A stretch of 64,000 nucleotides of DNA from Bacteroidota bacterium (GTDB taxonomy: Bacteria; Bacteroidota; Bacteroidia; Bacteroidales; B39-G9). The translations under genes and the position numbers were made by a program. The first letter of the stretch is position 1; each line of letters starts with the position of its first letter. A model generated the notes under the pieces. It was not told the origin of the DNA, ran no database searches, and saw only the letters and a list, made by a program, of their open reading frames with translations. The stretch covers positions 1-64,000 of the forward strand of contig JADFUR010000116.1 in NCBI GenBank assembly GCA_015222055.1. Direction: 5' to 3'. Below are positions 55,758 to 63,013 of the stretch, piece after piece.

Positions 55758-56555
55758 ATGAAATTTGCCGGGAATATATTGAAAATGAGAACAAGCCTAA
55801 AAAATGGTTTGGTTGACTATTTTTTACCTATTGGGAACGATTTAATTTATGTAAATGAATTGATTGGGAAGAATATTAAGCTTAATTATAATGGTAATAT
55901 AAATTGCATTAATTGCGGTAGAAAAATAAGCAAAACCTATTTTCAGGGTTATTGCTACAATTGTTTTATAAGCTTACCTGAGACAGATGAGGGCATACTT
56001 CGTCCTGAATTATGCAAAGCTCATCTTGGTATTTCAAGAGACATGGAATGGGCTAAACAGAATTGTTTGCAGCCACATTATGTTTATCTTGCTCTTTCGA
56101 GCGATGTGAAAGTTGGAGTAACCAGAGCGACCCAAGTTCCTACACGATGGATTGACCAAGGTGCAAGCCAAGCAATAAAATTTGCACAAACACCTAACAG
56201 ATATATAGCAGGATTAATTGAAGTTGCTCTAAAAAAAATTATGAGAGATAAAACAAATTGGAGGAAAATGCTAACGAATAAAATTGCAACAGATGTTAAT
56301 TTAATATTTGAAAAACAAAAAGCGGTATTTTCTTTATCAGATGAACTAAGACAATATATAGAAAATGATAATGATGTTACAACAATAAATTATCCTGTTA
56401 TTAAATATCCCGAAAAGGTAAAAAGTTTAAGTTTCGACAAACAAAGTGAAATAAACAAAAAGCTAATTGGCATAAAAGGTCAATATCTTATTTTTGATGA
56501 TTCTATGGTATTGAATATCAGAAAACATAATGGGTATTTTGTTGAGGTTGGGTAG
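55758..56555 (+). CDS. DUF2797 zinc-ribbon protein
   Basis: A 265-residue cytosolic protein matching DUF2797. It has a zinc-binding segment 'CINCGRKISKTYFQGYCYNCF' (two CxxC pairs, residues ~55-75) and a conserved 'RPELCKAHLGISRDMEWAKQNC' block with additional Cys and His. A compact domain with 'HYVYLALSSDVKVGVTR' and 'PTRWIDQGASQAIKFAQTPN' resembles the strand-helix layout of GIY-YIG nucleases (Y, K-V-G, R positions). The molecular function is unknown; a nucleic-acid role is suggested by that resemblance only. It is divergent from padR and followed by repeats, marking the left edge of the accessory stretch. Confidence 0.83.
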   Translation: MKFAGNILKMRTSLKNGLVDYFLPIGNDLIYVNELIGKNIKLNYNGNINCINCGRKISKTYFQGYCYNCFISLPETDEGILRPELCKAHLGISRDMEWAKQNCLQPHYVYLALSSDVKVGVTRATQVPTRWIDQGASQAIKFAQTPNRYIAGLIEVALKKIMRDKTNWRKMLTNKIATDVNLIFEKQKAVFSLSDELRQYIENDNDVTTINYPVIKYPEKVKSLSFDKQSEINKKLIGIKGQYLIFDDSMVLNIRKHNGYFVEVG

Positions 56556-56946
56556 GTCTTTAATACAATGCGATAAGCGGTTTAGAACTGTAATCGCTGA
56601 CTGATCAGGAACTCGGTTGCCTGCATACAAGGAATCCGATTAGCGGTTACAACCCGCTTATCGGATGTTTAAATTTTCCAATTTTCATTAGCAATGCCAT
56701 ATATGGCTTTGTACATAATCCCCAATTTTATTGGGTTTTAATCCAAATTTTATTTTTGGCTAAAGCCAACCACCTGTTATATTTACCACAACGTTATTAC
56801 TTCGACAAACTCAGCAGCCTCTTGCCGTTGCTAATTACATTAATAGTTCATAATAAGGTTAAATTCCTGTGAAATTTTTATATTTGTTTGAAAATAAAAT
56901 GAGATTAATAACAAAATTTATTTTTCGGAAATAAAATATATGTAAT
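56556..56946. other. Intergenic stretch of palindromic repeats
   Basis: This 391-nt gap holds the large hairpin at 56569-56666, followed by smaller palindromes: GCCATATATGGC (about 56697-56708), CCCAAT-TTTATTGGG (56730-56745) and TTGGCTAAAGCCAA (56756-56769). It also has an 'acttcgacaaactcag' fragment of a common Bacteroidota interspersed repeat. No gene is visible. Confidence 0.5.
56569..56666. repeat. Large hairpin repeat, copy 1
   Basis: CGATAAGCGG (56571-56580) pairs exactly with CCGCTTATCG (56654-56663), and TGTAATCGCT pairs with AGCGGTTACA further in. The core 'ATGCGATAAGCGG...CTTATCGGATGTT' is shared with copy 2 at 57494-57570, in the same orientation. Copy 1 carries about 20 additional bases in the loop. 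The two copies flank the orphan gene at 56947-57357. Confidence 0.75.
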
Positions 56947-57357
56947 ATGACTAAACTAAATGATATTATTAACTTACTTGAAGTAAAAATTGGCAATGAA
57001 AATAATTTTGAAAAAAGGCTTAAAGAAAGTTTTACAGAGGATAAAAAAGATTATAGGGAAAAATTAATCCATGTATTATTTGATTATATTGTAATAAATC
57101 ATGATAATGAGAATAATGAAATAGATATTTTTCTTGAAAAGAATAATTATCAAAAAATTTCAGAAGCTTTAAACCTTATAAATAAAGTATATTGCGAATG
57201 TTTTAATAGCAAAAATATTTTTACAATAGAAAAGTTTAAAGCATCAGGCTGTTTATATGAAGATAGTATTAGTGATAATGATATTTGTTTTGTATTTAAT
57301 TTATCTCTTGTAAAATTTGAAATAAGAATTTCGGTAAAAATGGAGATTAAATCATAA
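56947..57357 (+). CDS. Hypothetical protein flanked by hairpin repeats
   Basis: A 136-residue, probably cytosolic acidic protein with no signal peptide or membrane segment. I do not recognise the family. The N-terminal half is predicted helical ('DIINLLEVKIGNENNFEKRLKESF', 'YREKLIHVLFDYIVI'); the C-terminal half has strands ('DNDICFVFNLSLVKFEIRISVKM') and one Cys-containing loop. It lies alone between two same-orientation copies of a large hairpin repeat, which suggests a mobile or recombining cassette, but no transposase is present. Codon use looks like the rest of the window. Confidence 0.6.
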   Translation: MTKLNDIINLLEVKIGNENNFEKRLKESFTEDKKDYREKLIHVLFDYIVINHDNENNEIDIFLEKNNYQKISEALNLINKVYCECFNSKNIFTIEKFKASGCLYEDSISDNDICFVFNLSLVKFEIRISVKMEIKS

Positions 57358-57493
57358 ACATATAGCTTAATTTTTTGCGGTTTAATAGTTTAATAAATAT
57401 ATTTAATTGTAAGCAGTAGGTGTAAATTAACGATTAGCAGTTATATAATTTTAATTGACAGGCTAATTATTTGCATAGACGCTAATAATACTA

Positions 57494-57570
57494 TGCGATA
57501 AGCGGATTGTAACCGCTAATCGCTGGCTGACCAGGAGTTCGGTTAGCGGTTACAATCCGTTTATCGGATG
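57494..57570. repeat. Large hairpin repeat, copy 2
   Basis: CGATAAGCGGATTGTAACCGCTAA (57496-57519) and its inverted partner at 57543-57566 match at 23 of 24 positions, giving a very stable stem with a 23-nt loop. It lies between convergent genes and could also terminate transcription. Confidence 0.8.
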
Positions 57571-57583
57571 TTAACGAATAGAT

Positions 57584-58318
57584 TCAAAATAATGGAGAAC
57601 TACTTAATTTTGAATCTTCGACTTCAAAGCCAACCAGCTTTGCTAACTTTAACACTTTATTTTTATTATCAATATTTATATCCGGGGATAAAATAACTTT
57701 ATCAATTAATTTAGAAATATCAATATTAACAAGTATACCTTTATTATTTGGTTGTTTTTCCCAGTAATCTGGATTATGGATAATTTCTTCTTTGTGTATT
57801 ATAAGCCTAAATTCATTCTCATCTTTATATTCATTTTTCTTGTGAATTAATGGTGCAATAAAATTAAGAGAATATGGATAATCATTTCCAAACCAAGAAT
57901 CTTTATCATAATCAATATATCTCACTTTACTTGGCCATATATTTTCTTTTGATTTTTTCAGAGACTCATACAATTTTTCTTTTTTTGTTTTAATTGCTAT
58001 TCCTTTTCCTTTAGAATAAGAAGCCCACATTAAATTTGATTCCGAATCCCCAATATACCAACAATTAACTACAGAACTTCTCCTGTACTCTTTATGCATA
58101 TATGTAAAACCTTCTTGAGAAGACTTGCTTTTTCGTTTCCTAAATTCAAATTCTTTTTTAGGTATAGATCCTTCAAATTTGTCATCAAAAAGATCTGCTC
58201 TACAAAAAAATAACAATTTCTTATTAATTAAGTATTCAAATTTATCTAAATTCATATATCGCCATAAAACAGAATTGTCTTCTAATGGTATTAAAAATTT
58301 ATTGTTTGATTTTATCAT
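57584..58318 (-). CDS. DUF2971 domain protein
   Basis: A 244-residue cytosolic protein matching DUF2971. It has an N-terminal 'LWRYMNLDKFEYLINKKLLFFCRADLFDDKFEGS' block, the central 'VVNCWYIGDSESNLMWASYSKGKGIAIKT' motif characteristic of the family, 'VRYIDYD', and 'FRLIIHKEEI' (the conserved [EK]xRxxx segment) near 185. DUF2971 proteins occur sporadically in bacterial accessory regions and have been seen near defence or mobile genes; the biochemical role is unknown. Its sporadic distribution and island location suggest acquisition by transfer. It is convergent with the hairpin-flanked orphan gene. Confidence 0.82.
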   Translation of the reverse strand: MIKSNNKFLIPLEDNSVLWRYMNLDKFEYLINKKLLFFCRADLFDDKFEGSIPKKEFEFRKRKSKSSQEGFTYMHKEYRRSSVVNCWYIGDSESNLMWASYSKGKGIAIKTKKEKLYESLKKSKENIWPSKVRYIDYDKDSWFGNDYPYSLNFIAPLIHKKNEYKDENEFRLIIHKEEIIHNPDYWEKQPNNKGILVNIDISKLIDKVILSPDINIDNKNKVLKLAKLVGFEVEDSKLSSSPLF

Positions 58319-58477
58319 TTAGCCTATAATTAATTTTTATCTTTTGTTTAATACGCCCTATAAAAAATTGAAAATCAAACAAATAGATATTCAATTCATA
58401 TATTTGTTTAATAAATTTTATTCTCATTAACAATAATTTCACCTCGCCAGCTGGGTAATTGCTTTTAAAAGTAAATG

Positions 58478-58678
58478 CTAAGATATAGAATGGATATCAG
58501 TGTAATATACACCATCTAAATTTATTACATTACTGCCTTTTAATATAACCTTATCCCCATCTAACGCTGCAACAAAACTCGAATTTAATTCGAATCCAAA
58601 ACGTATAGGAACACCACTAATCATTTCTCCATTTTTGTTGCATGGTAATGCACTTATTTTAATAAATTGTTTATTCAT
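58478..58678 (-). CDS. Small hypothetical protein
   Basis: A 66-residue ORF with an ATG start. The sequence ('SALPCNKNGEMISGVPIRFGFEL', 'AALDGDKVILKGSNVINLDGVYYTDI') is rich in short strands and looks like a small beta barrel or SH3-like fold, without membrane segment or signal. I do not recognise it. The amino-acid composition looks coding (Gly, Val, Asp-rich rather than the Lys/Asn/Ile-rich noise around it). It is isolated, with 159 and 266 nt of AT-rich sequence on either side in which nothing else was seen. Confidence 0.5.
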   Translation of the reverse strand: MNKQFIKISALPCNKNGEMISGVPIRFGFELNSSFVAALDGDKVILKGSNVINLDGVYYTDIHSIS

Positions 58679-58944
58679 TATCTAAATTTTTAATATTTAA
58701 TGTAAAAATATTAAAAAGCTTAATTTATTACAATTATTACCCTAAAAAAACAAATTCTGTATAGCTAATAGTTAAGCAATTAATAAAAAAAGGTACAGAA
58801 AAGCAACCAAAAAAAATAGGTTGTTGAGAAAAACATAGTTCATAATAAACTTTTTAATAACATTTCAAATTTTGTCTAATACACTCAAAATATATTGAGA
58901 TTTTATGGCTGTTGCACCAAAATTTAAATTGCGATTAACATTAA

Positions 58945-59226
58945 TTATTTTTTCGGTTGGACTATATAAAATTTGCCTTCCTTCAAAACTTTTTCTCCAA
59001 AAATTTCTTCTAATTTATTTTTCGTTTGAGTACGTACAAGTTCTAACGGTTTTCCTTGAATAATATAGTCTTTAGATTTTAAATCAGATTTTACATCTGA
59101 AAAATAGTATAAATACTTTAGGATTATTTCTGCAGCGTATATTTTGTAATCTTTGGTTGAATACTTAACGATACCTTCTACCTTACCATCTTTAATAATT
59201 CTATAACTTCTCGTCCAAAGTACCAT
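58945..59226 (-). CDS. Small protein translationally coupled to cyclase-like gene
   Basis: A 93-residue cytosolic protein whose ATG overlaps the stop codon of the preceding gene (TGATG), which indicates translational coupling. It is rich in Lys and Tyr, with a helical middle ('YAAEIILKYLYYFSDVKSDLKS') and a C-terminal 'TKNKLEEIFGEKVLKEGKFYIVQPKK'. No membrane segment, signal or known domain was recognised. The tight coupling to the cyclase-like protein suggests the two products work together, for instance as an effector, an inhibitor or a subunit; which one cannot be told from sequence. Confidence 0.7.
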   Translation of the reverse strand: MVLWTRSYRIIKDGKVEGIVKYSTKDYKIYAAEIILKYLYYFSDVKSDLKSKDYIIQGKPLELVRTQTKNKLEEIFGEKVLKEGKFYIVQPKK

Positions 59227-60035
59227 CAGTTGTATTTAATTTTATAATTATTAGGGCAGTCAATATGATTGTCAGGTATTTCAAATTTCTTTTTTATTCC
59301 ATCTAAAAAACCATTAAATTCTTTTGCTAACCATAAATATTTTTCCCGTACTTTTTTGTCCTTTGTATCTAAATTTTTTTCGATTGTCACACTTATATTA
59401 ATTATCTTAAGAATTGGAAGATTACTTAGTAACGATTCATATCTTAAATGATATTCTTTAAAGAAGTTAAATGTGTTTAAATATTTGAAATTATCAGATG
59501 ATTTCGCAATTAACATTTTTAGCAAGTTTGTATTTTTAAAGTTGTCATGATTAAAAATAGCTTGGTCTATTAAAATTCTTGGATAAATTGCTTTTTTATT
59601 TTCAATTTCATATGCCTTTATCATTCCTGGGCCAAAACAAAACTCATTTTTATGAATTAATTCCCCTATAGTAATTCCCCCTCTTAATAATACTCCATGT
59701 TCAAATAGTCTCAGTTGCGTAGTAATAAGTTTGTCCAGTAATTCTTCAAGACATTCATTTAATAAACTAACTTTATATGAAATAATAACTGAGTCTGAGA
59801 AAATTGAAACTTGTCTATCTTTTTCAGGACTATTTTCATAATCGAGCTTCGTTTCTGCATCTTGTAACTCAGGCTCCAATCTTGCTTCCGAATGTAAAAT
59901 CTGAAGTGCAGAGACTAAGTTTTCTAGAGGATTCGAAGTTTCTGATATGCCAGTTGTAATTTTGGGATTTTTTATTAAATCTGAGAATCCTAAAATATCT
60001 ATAAATGCAATTAATCTTGTCTCGTATTTTTTCAT
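59226..60035 (-). CDS. Class III nucleotidyl cyclase-like protein, degenerate catalytic site
   Basis: A 269-residue cytosolic protein. The order of motifs follows the class III cyclase fold. 'LIAFIDILGFSDLI' (D13) is in the position of the first metal-binding Asp (DIxGF), and 'VSIFSDSVIISYKV' (D81) in that of the second Asp. 'RGGITIGELIH' (118-127) matches the RxGIxxG strand, and 'FGPGMIKAYEIE' the GxxVNxAxRLE helix. At that helix the transition-state Asn and Arg align with I139 and E143, so normal cyclase chemistry looks lost. The C-terminal ~100 residues are helical. A 93-residue gene overlaps its stop codon. I infer a cyclase-derived nucleotide-binding or signalling protein; the alignment is by eye. 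Confidence 0.65.
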   Translation of the reverse strand: MKKYETRLIAFIDILGFSDLIKNPKITTGISETSNPLENLVSALQILHSEARLEPELQDAETKLDYENSPEKDRQVSIFSDSVIISYKVSLLNECLEELLDKLITTQLRLFEHGVLLRGGITIGELIHKNEFCFGPGMIKAYEIENKKAIYPRILIDQAIFNHDNFKNTNLLKMLIAKSSDNFKYLNTFNFFKEYHLRYESLLSNLPILKIINISVTIEKNLDTKDKKVREKYLWLAKEFNGFLDGIKKKFEIPDNHIDCPNNYKIKYN

Positions 60036-60181
60036 TAAAAATTTATTTTGAAGTAAAATTATTCAATAAATAAGAAAGTAGAAAATATTAATCAAAAAAT
60101 AAATTTTCCTTATAGCTTTTAGTTAAACATTTTGTGTTTTAGGAATATAAAATTGTTATTTTTTTTAGAGTCCTCATTTTG

Positions 60182-60655
60182 TCATTGTTTATTTTTGGTA
60201 TTTATTTTTTTAGCTTTTTTGCTTTCCCCCAAAATAGTTTTTGCATTTACAGGACTTACTACATTTTTGCCTGTTTTTGCTTCAAGTTCTTTTCTGGCTA
60301 CTTTAGCTACATTGCCACCTTGATGTGCTACTTTTTTGTTTTTCTTAAAGTTTTTTGGCTTTACTGCTTGCGAAATATCTTTTGTAGATGCTTCAGCAAG
60401 CCCCGTTAGATAGTTCTTTATTCTATTCTTAATATATCGTTTACCCCATGATGTTTTCAAATATTTTTCTCGATGTATTGCATCTTTTTGAGACAAGCAA
60501 CCTTCAAAATAAACGAGTTTTAATGGTGTTCTTTTTTTTGTCGAAATCACATTACCTCCATTATGTTCATTTATTCTTTTTCGCAAATCAGATGTATAAC
60601 CTGTATAAAAATTGTTATCTCTCTCCGATTGCAATATGTAAATATAATATATCAT
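60182..60655 (-). CDS. GIY-YIG nuclease fused in frame to the tail of a BRO-type gene
   Basis: A 157-residue reading frame made of two unrelated parts. Residues 1-85 are a complete GIY-YIG nuclease of the short YhbQ/URI type: 'MIYYIYILQSERDNNFYTGY', Arg in 'DLRKRINEHN' and Glu63 in 'HREKYLKTSWGKRYIKNR'. Residue 85 is encoded by the last codon of the inserted element. Residues 86-157 ('LAEASTKDISQAVKPKNF', 'HQGGNVAKVARKELEAKTG') are the C-terminal tail of the disrupted BRO/DinD-type gene. The ATG overlaps the stop codon of the BRO fragment (TAATG), so it may be translated by coupling. The nuclease part looks intact; whether the fusion is functional is unknown. Confidence 0.8.
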   Translation of the reverse strand: MIYYIYILQSERDNNFYTGYTSDLRKRINEHNGGNVISTKKRTPLKLVYFEGCLSQKDAIHREKYLKTSWGKRYIKNRIKNYLTGLAEASTKDISQAVKPKNFKKNKKVAHQGGNVAKVARKELEAKTGKNVVSPVNAKTILGESKKAKKINTKNKQ

Positions 60656-60684
60656 TATGCAACGAGTTTAATATCAAACGGGGT
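60401..60684 (-). mobile_element. 284-bp GIY-YIG-encoding insertion with terminal inverted repeats
   Basis: Ends: CCCCGTTAGATA (60401-60412) and TATCAAACGGGG (60672-60683, followed by T) are inverted copies with one mismatch in 12. The insertion is flanked by AAG direct repeats (60398-60400 and 60685-60687), which fit a 3-bp target duplication. The expected uninterrupted host sequence (codons Asn-Met-Leu-Ala-Glu-Ala) is restored when the insert and one AAG are removed. The nuclease ATG lies 28 nt inside the right end, and the frame reaches the left end after exactly 85 codons with no stop. No transposase is encoded; the GIY-YIG protein is the only candidate mobility protein. Confidence 0.75.
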
Positions 60685-61326
60685 AAGCATATTCAAAATT
60701 AGTTCTGTATTAGTCATATTATCTCTTAGGTTTTCTTTTTTTAAACCTTTAAGTATTTTATATTCTTTAGTAGTTTTATCAGCCCAGGCTTTGGTAATAA
60801 TATTTGTTAGTGTGGCAAATTGTACACCTTCTTTCAATCCTCTTTTTTTCCATTCGTCAGTTAATTCTTTGCGTATTTCAATGCTTTTAAGTCGTTGGTT
60901 AATCCAGTTTTCAGAGTAACCCAATTCTAAATATTCTTGTAATGCCCTATCAATAGTTAATTCAGGGTCTTGCATTTCATCTAATCTTTCTGATGCAATT
61001 TGAGCCAACCATAGTTTAAAAGGCTCTGCTTTTGGTGATGGTATAGATTGTATTAATCTAAAAAGCTGTTCTGTATCAGCCACATCAGTCATTCGCATTT
61101 TTCCATCGGCAGCTGGCATTTTCAAACCGTTACAATTTGTAACGGTTTGGTTTCCTTCAGCCAAAAGTCTTTTTTTTTAAACTCTCCAATAAACTTGAGG
61201 ATTTGCACTTTCAGTTAAAACAGAAATTACATCAACAATAGATATATACCATTTTTCATTATCACTATCCCAAACTGTACGAATTGTACTGTCTTCAAAT
61301 ATTTTTATTTTATCTTTTTTTGTCAT

Positions 61327-61724
61327 AATAATTCCCCCTATTAATCCGTTTAATTTTACCCCTTAGCTTTTTAATCTCGTCTTTTATAATATATCTTTTT
61401 TTAGATTATTTCTGTGCTGTTGAATTTTTTGCAGTTACACACAACATCGAAACAAAACTCCCTAGTGTGTCTTGTTTCCAATATAAGTATCTGTCAATTC
61501 CAAAGCTACAAAAAAAAAGTAAAAAAGATATAATTTAGGATTGCGATTTTTTGAAAGGTAGTTTTAAGTGGTGAGAAAAAATCAGTCATAACAAACATTT
61601 TTCAAACACTTGTAAAAGTTTCGAAACGAATAGTGGCTTGTATACTTTTATTTGGATGTTGAAAATTTATCTCTATACACTCGTCTAAAGCGAATGATAA
61701 GATTAGGAAAATAAGGATAAAATT
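61327..61724. other. Gap between BRO pseudogene and housekeeping block
   Basis: This 398-nt AT-rich stretch has no ORF of note. It holds the pseudogene's ribosome binding site next to 61326 and otherwise only scattered short repeats ('aaagtttcgaaacg', 'gtgtgtcttgtttcc'). It marks the right edge of the accessory stretch. No tRNA or attachment-site duplication was recognised. Confidence 0.4.
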
Positions 61725-62258
61725 TTATTTTTTATCCTTATCCTTCTTTTCAAAATCTTTAATTATCTCATCAAGGCTTTTTCCAAGATTTTTAATGGAT
61801 GCTTTTGCATCTTTTGCAAGTTCGTGGTTTGGATATTTTTTTAAAAAAAGACTGTAATATTCCTTTGCTTTATCATAGTTTTTGAGTTGACTGTCGTAAA
61901 CAAATGCCTGAAGGAAAATACAATGTGGAATTTTTTTATAATTAGGATAATTGCGTCGAAGTTTATCAAAATAGAAAACCGACTGGTTGCCCATGCCTGA
62001 ATTCATGGCAATTTCCCCAGCTTTAAATAGATATTCAGGAGCTAAACTATCTTCTGCAAAAGTTTTAACATAATTTGAATAAGCATCTAAAAGATTTGTA
62101 ACAACCTTTTTGTTTAAAGAATTAGTAGATTCATTATAGATTTGTGTTTCTAAATCTTTAATTTTATTTATCTCAGTCTCTTTTACAGACTTTTCACTAT
62201 TGCAAGAAACAATTCCAATTATTAATAATGCAATAAATAATTTAAAATATTTTTTCAT
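61725..62258 (-). CDS. TPR lipoprotein
   Basis: A 177-residue lipoprotein with lipobox Cys19 ('LLIIGIVSCNSEK'). The mature part is helical and contains tetratricopeptide-like repeats: 'PEYLFKAGEIAMNSGMGNQSVFYFDKLRRNYPN' and 'NYDKAKEYYSLFLKKYPNHELAKDAKAS'. The 'YPNHELAKDA' signature recalls BamD/YbgF-type TPR proteins, and a short lysine-rich tail closes it. It is a periplasmic, membrane-anchored protein of unknown partner. It follows def after 196 nt containing a palindromic repeat; the order der-ruvX-def-TPR lipoprotein is common in Bacteroidota as I recall it. Confidence 0.85.
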   Translation of the reverse strand: MKKYFKLFIALLIIGIVSCNSEKSVKETEINKIKDLETQIYNESTNSLNKKVVTNLLDAYSNYVKTFAEDSLAPEYLFKAGEIAMNSGMGNQSVFYFDKLRRNYPNYKKIPHCIFLQAFVYDSQLKNYDKAKEYYSLFLKKYPNHELAKDAKASIKNLGKSLDEIIKDFEKKDKDKK

Positions 62259-62319
62259 GTGTTTACATTTTTATAGTTAGTTAATTCCAAACATGAATCT
62301 ACTCCGAAAAATATTTTTC

Positions 62320-62397
62320 GTCATTGCGAACGTTGTGAAGCAATCCCTATGTGTTGATTATCAACAAATTGCTTCGAATTTTGCCCTTACAATGACG
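62320..62397. repeat. Interspersed palindromic repeat (CGTCATTGCGAA type)
   Basis: Nested inverted repeats: CGTCATTG (62320-62327)/CAATGACG (62390-62397), GAAGCAAT (62338-62345)/ATTGCTTC (62369-62376), and TGTTGAT/ATCAACA in the loop. This matches the very common 'CGTCATTGCGAAC...GAAGCAATC' intergenic repeat of Bacteroidota and some other bacteria. Confidence 0.75.
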
Positions 62398-62454
62398 TCT
62401 ATGAAGGCTTTTCACAGTGGGTTCAAACATTAAACTTTAAACGTGAAACTTTTT

Positions 62455-63009
62455 TTACTTATTAAGAATAGTTTTATAACTAACTTTAATTTTTCCTTTA
62501 GAAATAGTATTAAGTTTCCCTTTAAGCAACCGTCTTTTTAAAGGAGATAATCTGTCGGTAAATAAAACCCCTTGAGTGTGGTCGTATTCATGCTGAATAA
62601 CACGAGCAGCTATTCCTTCAAAATATTCATCATGAAAATTAAAGTTTTCATCATAATACTCTAATTTTATTTTAGGTTTTCTTTTCACATCTTCTCTAAT
62701 GCCGGGAACACTTATACATCCCTCATTAAAATTCCATCCTTCACCAGTTTCTTCAGTTATTTTAGCGTTGATAAAAACTTTTTTAAAATTTTTAAGCTTT
62801 TCATCCTCTTCGCCCATAGGTGAGGCGTCAATTACAAATAATTTTATTGAAAGGTTTGCTTGCGGACCAGCTAATCCAACTCCATCTGATTGATACATTG
62901 TTTCAAACATATTTTCAACCACTTGGGCTAGATTCTTGTAATTTTTATCAATATCTTTCCCAACTTTTCTTAAAACAGGATTGCCGTAAATTGTTATAGG
63001 ATAAATCAT
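62455..63009 (-). CDS. def: Peptide deformylase
   Basis: A 184-residue cytosolic metalloenzyme removing the formyl group from nascent proteins. All three motifs are present: 'GVGLAGPQ' (motif 1, where GLAAPQ is more usual), 'EGCISVPG' with metal ligand C98, and 'QHEYDHTQG' with H140 and H144. Length and order are normal. Translation start is set by the 4-nt gap to ruvX. It is the third gene of the der-ruvX-def run on the minus strand. Confidence 0.97.
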   Translation of the reverse strand: MIYPITIYGNPVLRKVGKDIDKNYKNLAQVVENMFETMYQSDGVGLAGPQANLSIKLFVIDASPMGEEDEKLKNFKKVFINAKITEETGEGWNFNEGCISVPGIREDVKRKPKIKLEYYDENFNFHDEYFEGIAARVIQHEYDHTQGVLFTDRLSPLKRRLLKGKLNTISKGKIKVSYKTILNK

Positions 63010-63013
63010 ATTT

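Larger units (their letters stand above)
60182..61326 (-). pseudogene. Disrupted BRO-N/DinD-type DNA-binding protein gene
   Basis: Reading from the ATG at 61326 (preceded by AGGGGGA, a good ribosome binding site) gives 'FEDSTIRTVWDSDNEKWYIS', 'VDVISVLTES', 'NPQVYWRV', then an in-frame TAA, then 'KKRLLAEGNQTVTNCNGLKM'. Later come 'SIPSPKAEPFKLWLAQIASE' and 'LKGLKKENLRDNMTN', ending 'LILNML' at codon 214. A 284-bp insertion follows, and the tail resumes as 'LAEASTKDIS...HQGGNVAKVARKELEAKTG'. Removing the insertion and one CTT duplicate restores a ~285-residue protein, normal for Bro-N domain proteins of the DinD/phage antirepressor type. The track ORF 60655-61164 is this gene's middle part from an alternative TTG. 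The gene is therefore broken twice, by a nonsense codon and by an insertion. Confidence 0.88.

Noticed and set aside
58945-60035. Functional Pycsar-type cyclase with effector
   Set aside because: The catalytic Asn and Arg positions are not conserved, and the small partner has neither a membrane segment nor a TIR domain; kept only as a cyclase-like pair of unknown role.
60448-60919. Plus-strand ORFs of 84 and 118 residues
   Set aside because: They are antisense to the GIY-YIG insert and the BRO gene and have no recognisable features.
60655-61164. Stand-alone 169-residue protein starting at TTG 61164
   Set aside because: The frame continues upstream past a single TAA to an ATG with a good ribosome binding site at 61326, and homologous protein sequence covers the whole, so this is a fragment of a pseudogene.
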